Shown here: positions 22,430 to 30,202 of the stretch, piece by piece
Position numbering within the stretch: position 1 is the stretch's first letter
How the letters are laid out: each line of letters opens with the position of its first letter
NCBI GenBank assembly: GCA_035502855.1
Contig: DATJTX010000038.1
Coordinates: 1-33,751, forward strand
From: Candidatus Baltobacteraceae bacterium
GTDB taxonomy: Bacteria; Vulcanimicrobiota; Vulcanimicrobiia; Vulcanimicrobiales; Vulcanimicrobiaceae
DNA length: 33,751 nt
Direction: 5' to 3'
The notes under the pieces: model-generated
Seen by the model: the letters and a program-made list of their open reading frames with translations, nothing else
Database searches by the model: none
What the model was told of the DNA's origin: nothing
Made by a program: the position numbers and the translations under genes

Positions 22430-23390
22430 CCTCCGTGCGCCCGGCGAAACCGAAGTAGAGCACGAGCAGCACCGCCGTCGCCGCGCCGAACGCGATGCGA
22501 TCGGACGCGGGCAAGCGCAGGGGCGAGAAGAAACCTTCGATCGTCCCGGCGACGAGCAGCATCGACGCGACGCCCGCGATCAGCACGCCGGCGCGGCGCG
22601 CGGCCGCGGCAATCGCGTCGCGCCGGCGCAAGCGTCCCGGCGCGAGGATGCCCGCTGTAATCAGCAGCCCCGCGGCGCCGGCGATTTGGATCGCGGTCAA
22701 CTCGATGACGCCGTGCGGCGCGACCGTCGCCCAGAAGTCCGGGCCGAAACCGGCGTTGGTGAAGAGCGCGCCGAGCGCGCCGAGCATCAGCCCGTTGAAG
22801 AAGATGATCCACAGGGTAAAAAGTCCCAGGGTGGCGCAGCCGGCGAAGGCGTAGATCGCGACCTTGACGTTGTTCGTGATGATCATCGAAGACATCGCGG
22901 GCGACGCCGATGGATCGAACGCGAAGTTGGAATCGTGCAGACTTCTTTTGATTTGATCGGGGACGATCGCGCTGGGCAGCAGCGAGTAGGCCGTGCCCGG
23001 ATGCGTGCGCACGAGCACGTAGGCGACGACGGCCGCGGCGACCGTTATCGCGGCGCAGATCGCGAAGAAACCGAACGAGCGGCGAAACTCGCGCGGAAAC
23101 GTTCGCGCGTAGAATTCAACGACGCGTTCGCGTCCGGTCACCGCCGCGCCGCGGTAGACGTAGGCGTGCGCCCGCGCCACCAGCCGGTTCAAATAGACGA
23201 TCAGCCGCGCGTCGTAGCCGCGCCCGCTGGCGTAGGCCAGATCGCTGGTCGCCGCGCGATACAGACGCCCGATCGCTTCGACCTGCTCGGCTTGGAGGCG
23301 GCGCACGCCGCCGCGGCTCGCTCGCGCGAGCAGCGAATCGAGTTCGTTCCACGCGGCGGTTCGCCGTTCAACGAAGGTGGCTTGCGTCAC
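22407..23390 (-). CDS. SpoIIM-like membrane protein
   Basis: The 327-residue protein has a helical cytoplasmic N-terminal half (to about residue 105) and five to six membrane helices with the stage II sporulation protein M pattern: NNVKVAIYAFAGCATLGLFTLWIIFFNGLMLG, then APHGVIELTAIQIAGAAGLLI. Despite the name, such proteins are common in non-sporulating bacteria next to RDD, MoxR and DUF58 genes. It begins at GTG 23390, only 21 bases from the divergent RDD gene, so at least one of the two promoters must lie inside the other gene. It runs opposite to the rest of the cluster. Confidence 0.87.
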   Translation of the reverse strand: MTQATFVERRTAAWNELDSLLARASRGGVRRLQAEQVEAIGRLYRAATSDLAYASGRGYDARLIVYLNRLVARAHAYVYRGAAVTGRERVVEFYARTFPREFRRSFGFFAICAAITVAAAVVAYVLVRTHPGTAYSLLPSAIVPDQIKRSLHDSNFAFDPSASPAMSSMIITNNVKVAIYAFAGCATLGLFTLWIIFFNGLMLGALGALFTNAGFGPDFWATVAPHGVIELTAIQIAGAAGLLITAGILAPGRLRRRDAIAAAARRAGVLIAGVASMLLVAGTIEGFFSPLRLPASDRIAFGAATAVLLVLYFGFAGRTEVTTTRGI

Positions 23391-23411
23391 CTCGTCTTAG
23401 GTACTCCGGCA

Positions 23412-24152
23412 ATGGACCGAACCCTAGAGGTGCGCACACCCGAGTCGATCGCCTTTTCCTACGAACTCGCGGGAATCGGCAGCCGTTTCCTCGCGGTCAC
23501 GATCGACCTGGTCGTTCAGCTGGCGATCCTGCTCTTGCTGCTCTGGGGCATGAGCGTTGCCGCTCCTCACCTTTCGTTCCAAGCGATTCGCGCTGCGCAC
23601 GGCGGCGCGGGCCGGTTCGTGCAAAATCTCGGCGTCGCGCTGTTGGTCGTGGTTCTGTTCCTCATCTTCTTCGGCTACTTCATTCTCTTCGAGGCGTTCG
23701 CGCACGGACAGACGCCGGGAAAACGGATGTTGGGCATTCGGGTGGTGCGCGACGGCGGCTATCCGGTCGACTTCATGGCCGCGTTGATCCGTAATCTGAT
23801 CCGCGTGGCCGAGGCGCTGTTGGGCTACTACGCGGTCTCGGCGGTGGTCGCCGTGGCCTCACCGCAAAACAAACGCATCGGCGACATGGCGGCCGGCACG
23901 ATCGTGGTGCGCGAGGCGCGGATGGAATCGCCGCAGGCGATGCTGCGCGAGGTGGCTGAACCGGTGTACGCGGCAACCGCCTATGTCAGCGGCGAAGAGC
24001 GCTCGATCATTCGCCGCTTTTTGGAGCGCCGCACCGAGTTGGTCGAGGGACGGCGTGCCGCGATTGCGCGGCAACTCGCCGAGCGCGTGCGCCCGCGCGT
24101 GCCGCTCGACTTACAGCGCCTCGCCGACGAGGATTTGCTGGAACGGCTGTAG
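23412..24152 (+). CDS. RDD-family membrane protein
   Basis: The 246-residue protein has the RDD pattern: GIGSRFLAVTIDLVVQLAIL (Arg and Asp of the family name), a second long helix pair around residues 80-105, then GQTPGKRMLGIRVVRDGG and NKRIGDMAAGTIVV. A cytoplasmic helical tail of about 75 residues follows. The frame is open far upstream, but ATG 23412 is the proper family start. RDD and SpoIIM proteins usually travel together with MoxR/DUF58/DUF4129, and here they flank each other divergently. Transport or membrane remodelling has been suggested for RDD proteins; nothing here decides it. Confidence 0.87.
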   Translation: MDRTLEVRTPESIAFSYELAGIGSRFLAVTIDLVVQLAILLLLLWGMSVAAPHLSFQAIRAAHGGAGRFVQNLGVALLVVVLFLIFFGYFILFEAFAHGQTPGKRMLGIRVVRDGGYPVDFMAALIRNLIRVAEALLGYYAVSAVVAVASPQNKRIGDMAAGTIVVREARMESPQAMLREVAEPVYAATAYVSGEERSIIRRFLERRTELVEGRRAAIARQLAERVRPRVPLDLQRLADEDLLERL

Positions 24153-24196
24153 CGCGTTGTAATTGCGAACGTCGCGCCGACTTTGTCATCCCGAGC

Positions 24197-24220
24197 GTAG
24201 CCCCCACAAGGGGGAGCTAC
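24197..24220. repeat. Hairpin repeat containing the DUF697 stop codon
   Basis: GTAGC (24197-24201) pairs with GCTAC (24216-24220), and inner C and G runs extend the stem around an ACAA loop. The preceding TGTCATCCCGAGC belongs to another short dispersed repeat that I recall from many high-GC genomes. The TAG of the DUF697 gene (24219-24217, minus strand) lies inside the stem, so the hairpin may also act as its 3' end. Confidence 0.6.
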
Positions 24221-25206
24221 TTCCGCTTGAAGCGGGTGGCCAGCTCGCGGGCGAAGCGCAGGGCGTCTTCTTTGGTGCGATCGTAGAGCTGCGAAGCTTG
24301 CGCCTTGCTCATGTGCGAGCCGTGTTCGAGAAAGAACGTTACGCTCTCCCCCACGACGATCGTACCGGCGTAGGCGATGGCGCCTTTGATCGCGACGCCT
24401 GCGACCGGCACGAAGCCGACGAGTTCGCGCGCCAGCGTGCGCCAGCCGAAGCCGCCGCCGATCACGGGCAAGAGTTTCCACATGCGCTGCACGTCGGGAT
24501 CTTTGCCGTAGGTCGCCTCGATGTGCAGCAGCAGCATCATCTGAAAACCGGTGATCGCGACCATGTCGCCGGCTGACGCGAAGGCACCGAGCACGACGCC
24601 GACCACCGGAATGTGATCGACCAGTGCGCTCGCGAGCGCGACTTTGAGCGCGTTGTTGGCAGCGTCGCGCGTCAGCTTTGCGGCGACCGTCTCGCGCAGC
24701 GGCGGCAGTCGGCGCCCCACCGCGATCTCCACGCCTTTCGATGCTTCGACGAGGTGGACGAAGACGCGAGCGCGCAGCGGCTCCTTCGAAATTGCGGGGA
24801 CGATGTACTCGCCGACGGTGCCGGGGGCGGGCGCGTTCACCGGACCGTACGGCACGCCTTGCGGATCGACGTAGAGCGCGAGGATCGGCACTTTGAGCGT
24901 TCGCAGCGTTTCCAAGCTCGCGCCGCGGTCGCCGGTCTGACCCAGGAAGATCACGGCTCGCACTTCGCTCGCATTGGTGATCAGCGGTGCGTTCGGCGTG
25001 ATCGTTTCGATGCACGCCGCTGCGTCGGGCGGAACGGAGTCATCGTCGTGCCCGGAGAGCAGCAGCGTGCGCATCTGCGCGATCAGTGCGGGATCCCCGC
25101 ACAGCAAAAACCGGAACGGCTTGCGCACGTGGGCATGGACGCCTTTGACGTCGATGCCGTTACGTACAAGCCGGTAGAGATCGCGCGCGCCCAGTGCCGA
25201 TGCCAC
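24217..25206 (-). CDS. DUF697-domain protein with degenerate GTPase-like N-terminus
   Basis: The 329-residue protein has a C-terminal DUF697 region (about residues 175-310: DAANNALKVALASALVDHIPVVGVVLGAFASAGDMVAI, then GWRTLARELVGFVPVAGVAIKGAIAYAGT). This membrane-associated helical domain is often fused to P-loop GTPases. The N-terminal ~120 residues look like the core of such a fold (FRFLLCGDPALIAQM, VRAVIFLGQTGD, VPILALYVDP). The GxxxxGKS loop is replaced by CGDPALIAQM, so nucleotide binding is doubtful. It starts at GTG 25206, 4 bases after the M48 protease stop, and is likely co-expressed with it. Confidence 0.78.
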   Translation of the reverse strand: MASALGARDLYRLVRNGIDVKGVHAHVRKPFRFLLCGDPALIAQMRTLLLSGHDDDSVPPDAAACIETITPNAPLITNASEVRAVIFLGQTGDRGASLETLRTLKVPILALYVDPQGVPYGPVNAPAPGTVGEYIVPAISKEPLRARVFVHLVEASKGVEIAVGRRLPPLRETVAAKLTRDAANNALKVALASALVDHIPVVGVVLGAFASAGDMVAITGFQMMLLLHIEATYGKDPDVQRMWKLLPVIGGGFGWRTLARELVGFVPVAGVAIKGAIAYAGTIVVGESVTFFLEHGSHMSKAQASQLYDRTKEDALRFARELATRFKRK

Positions 25207-25210
25207 GGTG

Positions 25211-27223
25211 TTAGGTGCCTTCCAATTCTTTTGCCGGATCGTCAGTGTAGTCGAGATAGATCAGGCCGGTGAAGATCTCGAGCGGCCAGGCGTGCATCCC
25301 GTGCTCGTCTGCCAGATCGACCGGAGACTTCTTCTCGGCCATCATCTGGTCCACGATGTCGTCCGGCTCGGACTTGATGTCGGCGGCCAGGATCGTCGCG
25401 ACCACGACGTCGCCCGCGGTGATGTTGTCGTGAACCATCTCTTCGTAGGGTATACCGTCCAAACCGAAGCGTTGTTGCAGTGCGTACTGCAGCGTTTGGT
25501 ACCGCTCGGGCGACGAGCCCACGCCCAGCAGGGTGATCTCCGTTGAGAGCTGGCGGGTCCGGGCCATGTTGTAGAGCTGGGCCGACTGCGACGCTTGCGT
25601 CGCGGCGTTGTCGAGCTCGGTCATCGCCGTCTTCATCATGGGATTGAGCGTGTTGTACTCGGACTGGCTGATGTCACCGCGAAAACTGAGCGGCGCGTTG
25701 TTGAGCGCGCGGAAGTAGTCGTCCAGGTCGCCGAGCGATTGGTCGAGCGTGGTGAGTGAGGCGCGGGCCGCGTCGATGCTGCGGATCATATCGGAATCGG
25801 CGCGCTGCAGCTCGTCGAAGATGCTCGGATACGAGGGAAGGATCGCGATTTGATCGGTCGGGATCGGCGTGGCGTTGAGCGTTTGCTGCATCTGGTCCAG
25901 GATACCGTTGCTCAACTTGAGCAAACCCGACTCCTTGCCGCGGTCGAGCGAGCCGACACCGTTGATCGTCGCTCCGGCGTCGTCCATCGCCGAATTGAGC
26001 GAGCGCGACATCTCCATCAGGTTCTTGTAGATCGCCTCCAGCTTGGTTCCGCGCTGGATGTTGACGTTTTGGAAATTCGGAATCTCGTATTGCAGCGCGT
26101 CGGTGCGGGCTTGAATTTGCTTGAGCTGTGAGCGCCCTTCGTCGCGGCGGGCCGCGATCGCCGTATTCGCGGCGGCTTGCGCCGTTTGTGCGTTGGCGAA
26201 GGCGGTGCGCAGGCCGGTGAGATCGGGCTGGGTGAGCAGTACGCGTTTAGCCTGCACCTCGCGCAGTTCCGCGATCCGTTCGAGCGCGAGCGCCTTGGTT
26301 TGCGGCGATCCGATTTGCGCCGCTTCGGCGAGCGTCTGCACGCTCTTGTTCGGGAAGCCCAGCGCGATCTGATCTTGCCCGAGGCCCAGCAGCGCTTCGG
26401 CGTTGTTCGGCTCGGCCTTCAGGATGCTCTCGAACTTGATCGCCGAAAAGCTATAGCGCGCGCGCTCGCGATCGTTGGCCGCTTGCACCAGGCGTTCTTC
26501 CTCGGTCACGACCTTGGGGTCCAGTTCGGGATACCCGTCGAGATGCGCGACGCGAGCCTTGGGATCGGGATGGTCCTCGAGATACTTGGCGACCAGATCG
26601 CTGTGCTCGTCTTCGAGGACGCCTAAATGCTCCATGATCGTCTTCATGTTCTCGGGGTCGTACCCGGCCCGCGCCATCAGCTGCAAGCCGGTGCGATCGG
26701 CCTGCAATTCGTCCTCGCGCTCGATCTTTGCGTAGGCGCTCGCCTCCATCAAGTTGCCGAACTCGTAGATGATCGGCGAGAACATCGCGGCGATACCGAA
26801 GAGCAGGTTGAGCCCTTCGAGTTTGGATTGCGAGGTGAGCACGTGGCGGCGCTCGATGTGGCCGGTTTCGTGACCGATCACGCCGGCGAACTCGTCGTCG
26901 GACTGCACGAAGTCGATCAATCCTTCGTCGATGTAGATGTAGCCGCCGAGCGTCGCGAACGAGTTGACGGTGGTATCCTTGATGACTTTGATGTTGTAGG
27001 GGATGTCTTTGCGGTCGACTTGTTTCCAGAGGTTCCCGGCGATCTTGTTGACGTAGGCATTGAGCAGCGGATCGGTTTCGATCACGCTGGTGTCGACGAT
27101 CTGCTCGTCTTCCTGCCGCCCCATCTCGATCTCGGTTTGGGTCGAGGTCGCGCCAACCGGTGCCGGGCATATGGCACCGGCGAAAAGCACAATAGTAAGG
27201 AAGGCGATGATGCGACGGATCAT
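25211..27223 (-). CDS. M48-family metalloprotease with long helical C-terminus (BepA-like)
   Basis: The 670-residue protein has a signal peptide (about 1-25, ending near PVGA). The M48 zinc protease domain follows (about 35-240): NSFATLGGYIYIDEGL, the HExxH motif at His118-Glu119-His122 (HETGH) and the third ligand Glu172 in EREDELQADRTG. TPR-like helices (about 250-330) and roughly 340 further residues of predicted helix and coiled coil come after, with no motif I recognise. Family members such as BepA (about 490 residues) police outer-membrane protein assembly; this one is clearly longer. AAGGA lies 10 bases before the ATG. It is followed by the DUF697 gene and is divergent from the min operon. 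Confidence 0.9.
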   Translation of the reverse strand: MIRRIIAFLTIVLFAGAICPAPVGATSTQTEIEMGRQEDEQIVDTSVIETDPLLNAYVNKIAGNLWKQVDRKDIPYNIKVIKDTTVNSFATLGGYIYIDEGLIDFVQSDDEFAGVIGHETGHIERRHVLTSQSKLEGLNLLFGIAAMFSPIIYEFGNLMEASAYAKIEREDELQADRTGLQLMARAGYDPENMKTIMEHLGVLEDEHSDLVAKYLEDHPDPKARVAHLDGYPELDPKVVTEEERLVQAANDRERARYSFSAIKFESILKAEPNNAEALLGLGQDQIALGFPNKSVQTLAEAAQIGSPQTKALALERIAELREVQAKRVLLTQPDLTGLRTAFANAQTAQAAANTAIAARRDEGRSQLKQIQARTDALQYEIPNFQNVNIQRGTKLEAIYKNLMEMSRSLNSAMDDAGATINGVGSLDRGKESGLLKLSNGILDQMQQTLNATPIPTDQIAILPSYPSIFDELQRADSDMIRSIDAARASLTTLDQSLGDLDDYFRALNNAPLSFRGDISQSEYNTLNPMMKTAMTELDNAATQASQSAQLYNMARTRQLSTEITLLGVGSSPERYQTLQYALQQRFGLDGIPYEEMVHDNITAGDVVVATILAADIKSEPDDIVDQMMAEKKSPVDLADEHGMHAWPLEIFTGLIYLDYTDDPAKELEGT

Positions 27224-27328
27224 AGGGCTGGCATCCTTTATCGGAGGTACTCACTCCATGTTACGGCGTGACTCGGCTTCGATACAACGGGCGGAGCGTG
27301 CCGTCCGTAACCGTGTGCACGAGATGTG

Positions 27329-27371
27329 TATAACCGCAAGAACTTGCGAGTCCCTGTGGACGGCGACAGGG
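27329..27371 (+). promoter_or_regulatory. Structured leader and possible promoter of the min operon
   Basis: The 180-base gap between the M48 gene and minC holds a possible -10 box TATAAC (27329-27334) without a convincing -35, the palindrome CGCAAG-AA-CTTGCG (27335-27348) at the likely start site, and a hairpin CCCTGT/ACAGGG (27352-27371). These could serve regulation of minCDE. No single element is strong. Confidence 0.35.
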
Positions 27372-27403
27372 TCGCCCCCCGACCCCTCGGTAAAACGGGG
27401 CCA

Positions 27404-28162
27404 ATGTCGCTGATTCGGGGGCGGGGCCAGGGCCTCGAAATCCACCTCGCCGGTTGGGACTTTGACGCGGTGATCGCCGAGCTGACCGCTCGCCTTGGGG
27501 AGCGGCCCGGCTTCTACACGGGCACGCGAGCCGTCGTCGTTCAGGGCGAACCCGCGCTCTCGTCCGAGCAGGTGGCGCAGCTGGCGTCCGTGCTCGAGAC
27601 CGCCGGCATCGCGTTGAACGGGCTCGAGCAAGCGCCGGCGCCCGAAGAGCTCGCGCGACGCCGCGCGATGCGTCCCAAGCGCGAGCTCAAACTCTCGGAT
27701 TCGGCGCGCTCGCTCGTCGCCGACTTCGCCGGTGCGAGGGCCGACATCGCGCAGCGCCGCAAGCGGGCGAGCGAAGCGCCCGCGCCCGCAATGCCGATGC
27801 TGCAAGTCGCGCCGCCGCCCGGCACGCTCTATCACGTCGGTACGCTGCGCGGCGGGCAAGCGCTGCATCACGCCGGCAACATCGTCGTCGTCGGCGACGT
27901 GAATCCGGGAACCGAACTCGTCGCAACCGGCGACATCGTCGTCTTCGGCCGTTTGCTGGGCGTCGCGCACGCGGGCGCGCAAGGTGACGACGGTGCGAAA
28001 GTCTACGCGTTGCAATTGCAAGCGACGCAATTGCGCATCGCAACATGCATCGCGCTCGACGAGGATCACGCGCGCATGATGTCGGAACCGGAAGTAGCAT
28101 TCATTCGCGCGGGTCGCATTACGATCGCGCCGTTTTCCAAGGCAGCGGAGGTACCCGGTTAA
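27404..28162 (+). CDS. minC: Septum site-determining protein MinC
   Basis: The 252-residue division inhibitor blocks FtsZ polymerisation away from midcell when bound to MinD. The N-terminal domain starts at SLIRGRGQGLEIHLAGWDFDAVI. A linker with Ala/Pro and charged residues follows, then the C-terminal beta-helix with the classical MinC pattern GTLRGGQALHHAGNIVVVGDVNPG, ATGDIVVFGRLLGVAHAG and KVYALQLQATQLRIA. I place the start at ATG 27404. An upstream GTG (27326) would add 26 residues with no counterpart in the family and crossing the structured leader. The stop is one base before the minD ATG region (28164), showing operon structure with minD. Confidence 0.93.
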   Translation: MSLIRGRGQGLEIHLAGWDFDAVIAELTARLGERPGFYTGTRAVVVQGEPALSSEQVAQLASVLETAGIALNGLEQAPAPEELARRRAMRPKRELKLSDSARSLVADFAGARADIAQRRKRASEAPAPAMPMLQVAPPPGTLYHVGTLRGGQALHHAGNIVVVGDVNPGTELVATGDIVVFGRLLGVAHAGAQGDDGAKVYALQLQATQLRIATCIALDEDHARMMSEPEVAFIRAGRITIAPFSKAAEVPG

Positions 28163-28163
28163 C

Positions 28164-28955
28164 ATGGCAGGACGTCGCATCGTCGTGACCTCGGGAAAAG
28201 GTGGCGTCGGCAAGACGACGACCACGGCAAATCTGGGCGCCGCGCTTGCCAAGCGTGGAATGCGCGTGGTGCTCGTCGATGCCGACATCGGACTACGCAA
28301 TCTCGACCTGGTGCTCGGGCTCGAAAAGCGCATCGTCTTCGATTTGGTCGAAGTAGCCGAGGGCCGGTGTCAATTGCGCCAGGCGCTGATCAAGGACAAG
28401 CGCTTCGAATCGCTGGCGATTCTGCCGGCAGCGCAGACGCGCGACAAAGACGCGATCACCGAGACCCAGTTCGAGGCGATCATCGCCCAGGCCGCAGAGG
28501 GTGCCGATTACGTGCTGATCGACTGTCCGGCCGGCATCGAGGGCGGGTTTCGCAATGCGGTCGCCGGCGCGAAGGAGGCGATCGTGGTCACGACACCGGA
28601 GGTCGGCGCGATTCGCGACGCCGATCGCGTGGTCGGAAAGTTGAACGACCGAGCGCTGCCGATCCGCTTGATCGTCAATCGTCTGCGTCCCGAGATGGTG
28701 CGCACCGGCGATATGCTCTCGGTCGAGGACGTGTGCGAGATTCTCGCGATCGAATTGCTGGGGATCGTTCCCGACGATGCCGAGATCATCGACACGACCA
28801 ATCGCGGCGAACCGGTCGTGCTCGAACCGGCGGCGCGATTGGGCGTCATCTACGAGAAGATCGCGCGGCGGCTCGAAGGTGAGGTTGTGCCCTTCACCAG
28901 CTTCGACTCGCAAGGTTTCTTCGGCAAACTCTTCGGCGCACTCAAGGCGGGGTAG
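28164..28955 (+). CDS. minD: Septum site-determining ATPase MinD, first copy
   Basis: The 263-residue ParA/MinD-family ATPase has the deviant Walker A motif GKGGVGKT (residues 11-18), the VDADIGLRNLDLVLGLE segment, Walker B YVLIDCPAGI and a C-terminal membrane-targeting amphipathic helix (GFFGKLFGALKAG). All residues needed for ATP binding, dimerisation and membrane attachment appear intact. It follows minC by one base and is followed directly, without a gap, by a second complete MinD gene. With MinC and MinE it should form the pole-to-pole or gradient system that places the division site. Confidence 0.95.
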   Translation: MAGRRIVVTSGKGGVGKTTTTANLGAALAKRGMRVVLVDADIGLRNLDLVLGLEKRIVFDLVEVAEGRCQLRQALIKDKRFESLAILPAAQTRDKDAITETQFEAIIAQAAEGADYVLIDCPAGIEGGFRNAVAGAKEAIVVTTPEVGAIRDADRVVGKLNDRALPIRLIVNRLRPEMVRTGDMLSVEDVCEILAIELLGIVPDDAEIIDTTNRGEPVVLEPAARLGVIYEKIARRLEGEVVPFTSFDSQGFFGKLFGALKAG

Positions 28956-29801
28956 ATGGCTATGCACCAACCTATTCACGATGCGCTCGCCGCTCCGGCG
29001 GTAAAACTGGGACGCGCGATCGTCATTACGTCGGGCAAGGGCGGCGTCGGCAAGACGACGACCACCGCGAACTTGGGCACGGCGCTGGCCGCCCGCGGCG
29101 CCCGCGTCGCGCTGGTCGACGCCGACGTGGGTTTGCGCAATCTCGACATCGTGCTCGGCCTCGAGAGCCGCGTCAAGTATCACGTGCTCGACGTGCTCGA
29201 AGGCAAGGTGACGCTTGACGAGGCGCTCGTGCCCGACAAGCACAGCGAGACGCTGGTGCTGCTCGCCGCGGCGCAATCGCGCGAGAAGGAGGAAGTCGAG
29301 ACCGAACAGATGCGTGCGCTCATCGCGCGCCTGCGGGAGCGTTTCGATTTCGTGCTCATCGACTGTCCGGCCGGCATCGAGCTCGGCTTCAGAAACGCGA
29401 TCGTCGGCGCCGACGAGGCGATCGTGGTTTGCACGCCCGAGGTCTCGGCCGTGCGCGACGTCGATCGCGTGGTCGGCTTGCTCGGTAATCGGTTCAAGCC
29501 GCAGCTGATCATCAATCGGCTGCGCCCGCAACTGGTAAAGAAGGGCAAGATGCTCTCGGTCGAAGATGTCAACGCCATCCTGCGGCTGCCGCTGCTCGGG
29601 GTCATTGCCGACGAACCGGAGATCATCATCACCACCAACAAAGGCGAACCGCTTGCCCTGCGTCAGGACGGCGAAACGGCGAGCGCGTATCACGCGATCG
29701 CGGCGCGCGTCGCGGGCGAAGACGTTCCCGCTCCGGCTCCCCTCTTGAAAGAGTCGTTCGTGGACAAACTCGGCTCGTTCTTCGGAGGGCGGCGCGCATG
29801 A
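28956..29801 (+). CDS. minD: Septum site-determining ATPase MinD, second copy
   Basis: The 281-residue MinD paralogue is encoded immediately after the first. It has the deviant Walker A GKGGVGKT (residues 27-34), VDADVGLRNLDIVLGLE, FVLIDCPAGIELGFRNAI and a C-terminal amphipathic segment (FVDKLGSFFG). It carries a 16-18-residue N-terminal extension (MAMHQPIHDALAAPAVKL) absent from copy 1. AAGGCGGGG precedes the ATG. Both copies keep all catalytic features, so this is not a decayed duplicate; the middle regions differ considerably, pointing to an old duplication. The stop overlaps the minE start (ATGA), so copy 2 is coupled to MinE. Confidence 0.93.
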   Translation: MAMHQPIHDALAAPAVKLGRAIVITSGKGGVGKTTTTANLGTALAARGARVALVDADVGLRNLDIVLGLESRVKYHVLDVLEGKVTLDEALVPDKHSETLVLLAAAQSREKEEVETEQMRALIARLRERFDFVLIDCPAGIELGFRNAIVGADEAIVVCTPEVSAVRDVDRVVGLLGNRFKPQLIINRLRPQLVKKGKMLSVEDVNAILRLPLLGVIADEPEIIITTNKGEPLALRQDGETASAYHAIAARVAGEDVPAPAPLLKESFVDKLGSFFGGRRA

Positions 29802-30157
29802 TCGACTGGATCAAGAAATTTTTCGGCGCGCCCAGCTCGAGCTCGACCGCGAAGGAGCGGCTGCGGCTGGTGCTGATGACCGATCATCTGGCGCTCGGGC
29901 CCGACATCGTCGAGAACATGAAGCGCGACCTGATCGACGTGATCTCGCGTTACGTCGAAGTCGATCGCGACAAAGTCGAGGTGAGTTTCGAGCGCGAGGA
30001 TCGCGCGCTCGCGATGCTGGCCAACATTCCGATCGTCTCGGTAAGCCGTCCGAGCCCGCCCCCGGCTCCGCCGGATCCGCCGGCGAACGGCGGCGCTCCG
30101 CCGCGCCGGCGGCGGCGCAAGAAGCCGCCAGCGCAGAATCCCGCCGCGGCGCACTAA
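29798..30157 (+). CDS. minE: Division topological specificity factor MinE with Pro/Arg-rich tail
   Basis: The 119-residue MinE has an amphipathic membrane helix (MIDWIKKFFG), the MinD-activating segment AKERLRLVLMTDHLALGPDIVENMKRD and the topological specificity domain (DVISRYVEVDRDKVEVSFEREDRALAMLANIPI). MinE stimulates MinD ATPase activity and thereby drives Min patterning. The usual protein ends near residue 85. Here about 35 extra residues follow: a proline run (SPPPAPPDPP) and a strongly basic block (RRRRRKK). This tail could bind nucleic acid or membrane lipids, but that is speculation. Its TAA overlaps an ATG (30157) that opens the rodA remnant described next. Confidence 0.92.
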   Translation: MIDWIKKFFGAPSSSSTAKERLRLVLMTDHLALGPDIVENMKRDLIDVISRYVEVDRDKVEVSFEREDRALAMLANIPIVSVSRPSPPPAPPDPPANGGAPPRRRRRKKPPAQNPAAAH

Positions 30158-30180
30158 TGGACCCTCGACGTTACGTTCGG
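30157..30180 (+). pseudogene. Relic 5' end of rodA
   Basis: The minE stop is TAATG, and the ATG opens a frame reading MDPRRYVR. Residues IDTRRYVR near the start of the intact rodA (31749-31772) match it, and CGTTACGTTCG (30169-30179) recurs exactly at 31761-31771 in the same codon register. After 30180 the frame leaves rodA sequence and stops at 30225. The simplest reading is that rodA once started here, directly coupled to minE, before the alkB module was inserted. Confidence 0.7.
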
Positions 30181-30186
30181 TATACT
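30181..30186 (+). promoter_or_regulatory. -10 box before alkB
   Basis: TATACT lies immediately after the rodA relic and 16 bases before the alkB ATG. The hexamer 17 bases upstream, inside the relic, is TGGACC, a poor -35. It may be the inserted module's own promoter, completed or weakened by the host junction. AGGGG (30188-30193) could serve as the alkB ribosome binding site. Confidence 0.45.
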
Positions 30187-30202
30187 ATAGGGGTATGCGG
30201 AC

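Noticed and set aside
22281-23411. Upstream extension of the RDD frame
   Set aside because: It is antisense to the SpoIIM-like gene, and RDD proteins start where ATG 23412 lies.
18705-24152. Sporulation function inferred from the SpoIIM-like gene
   Set aside because: SpoIIM-domain proteins in MoxR/RDD clusters are widespread in non-sporulating bacteria, and no other sporulation gene is present.
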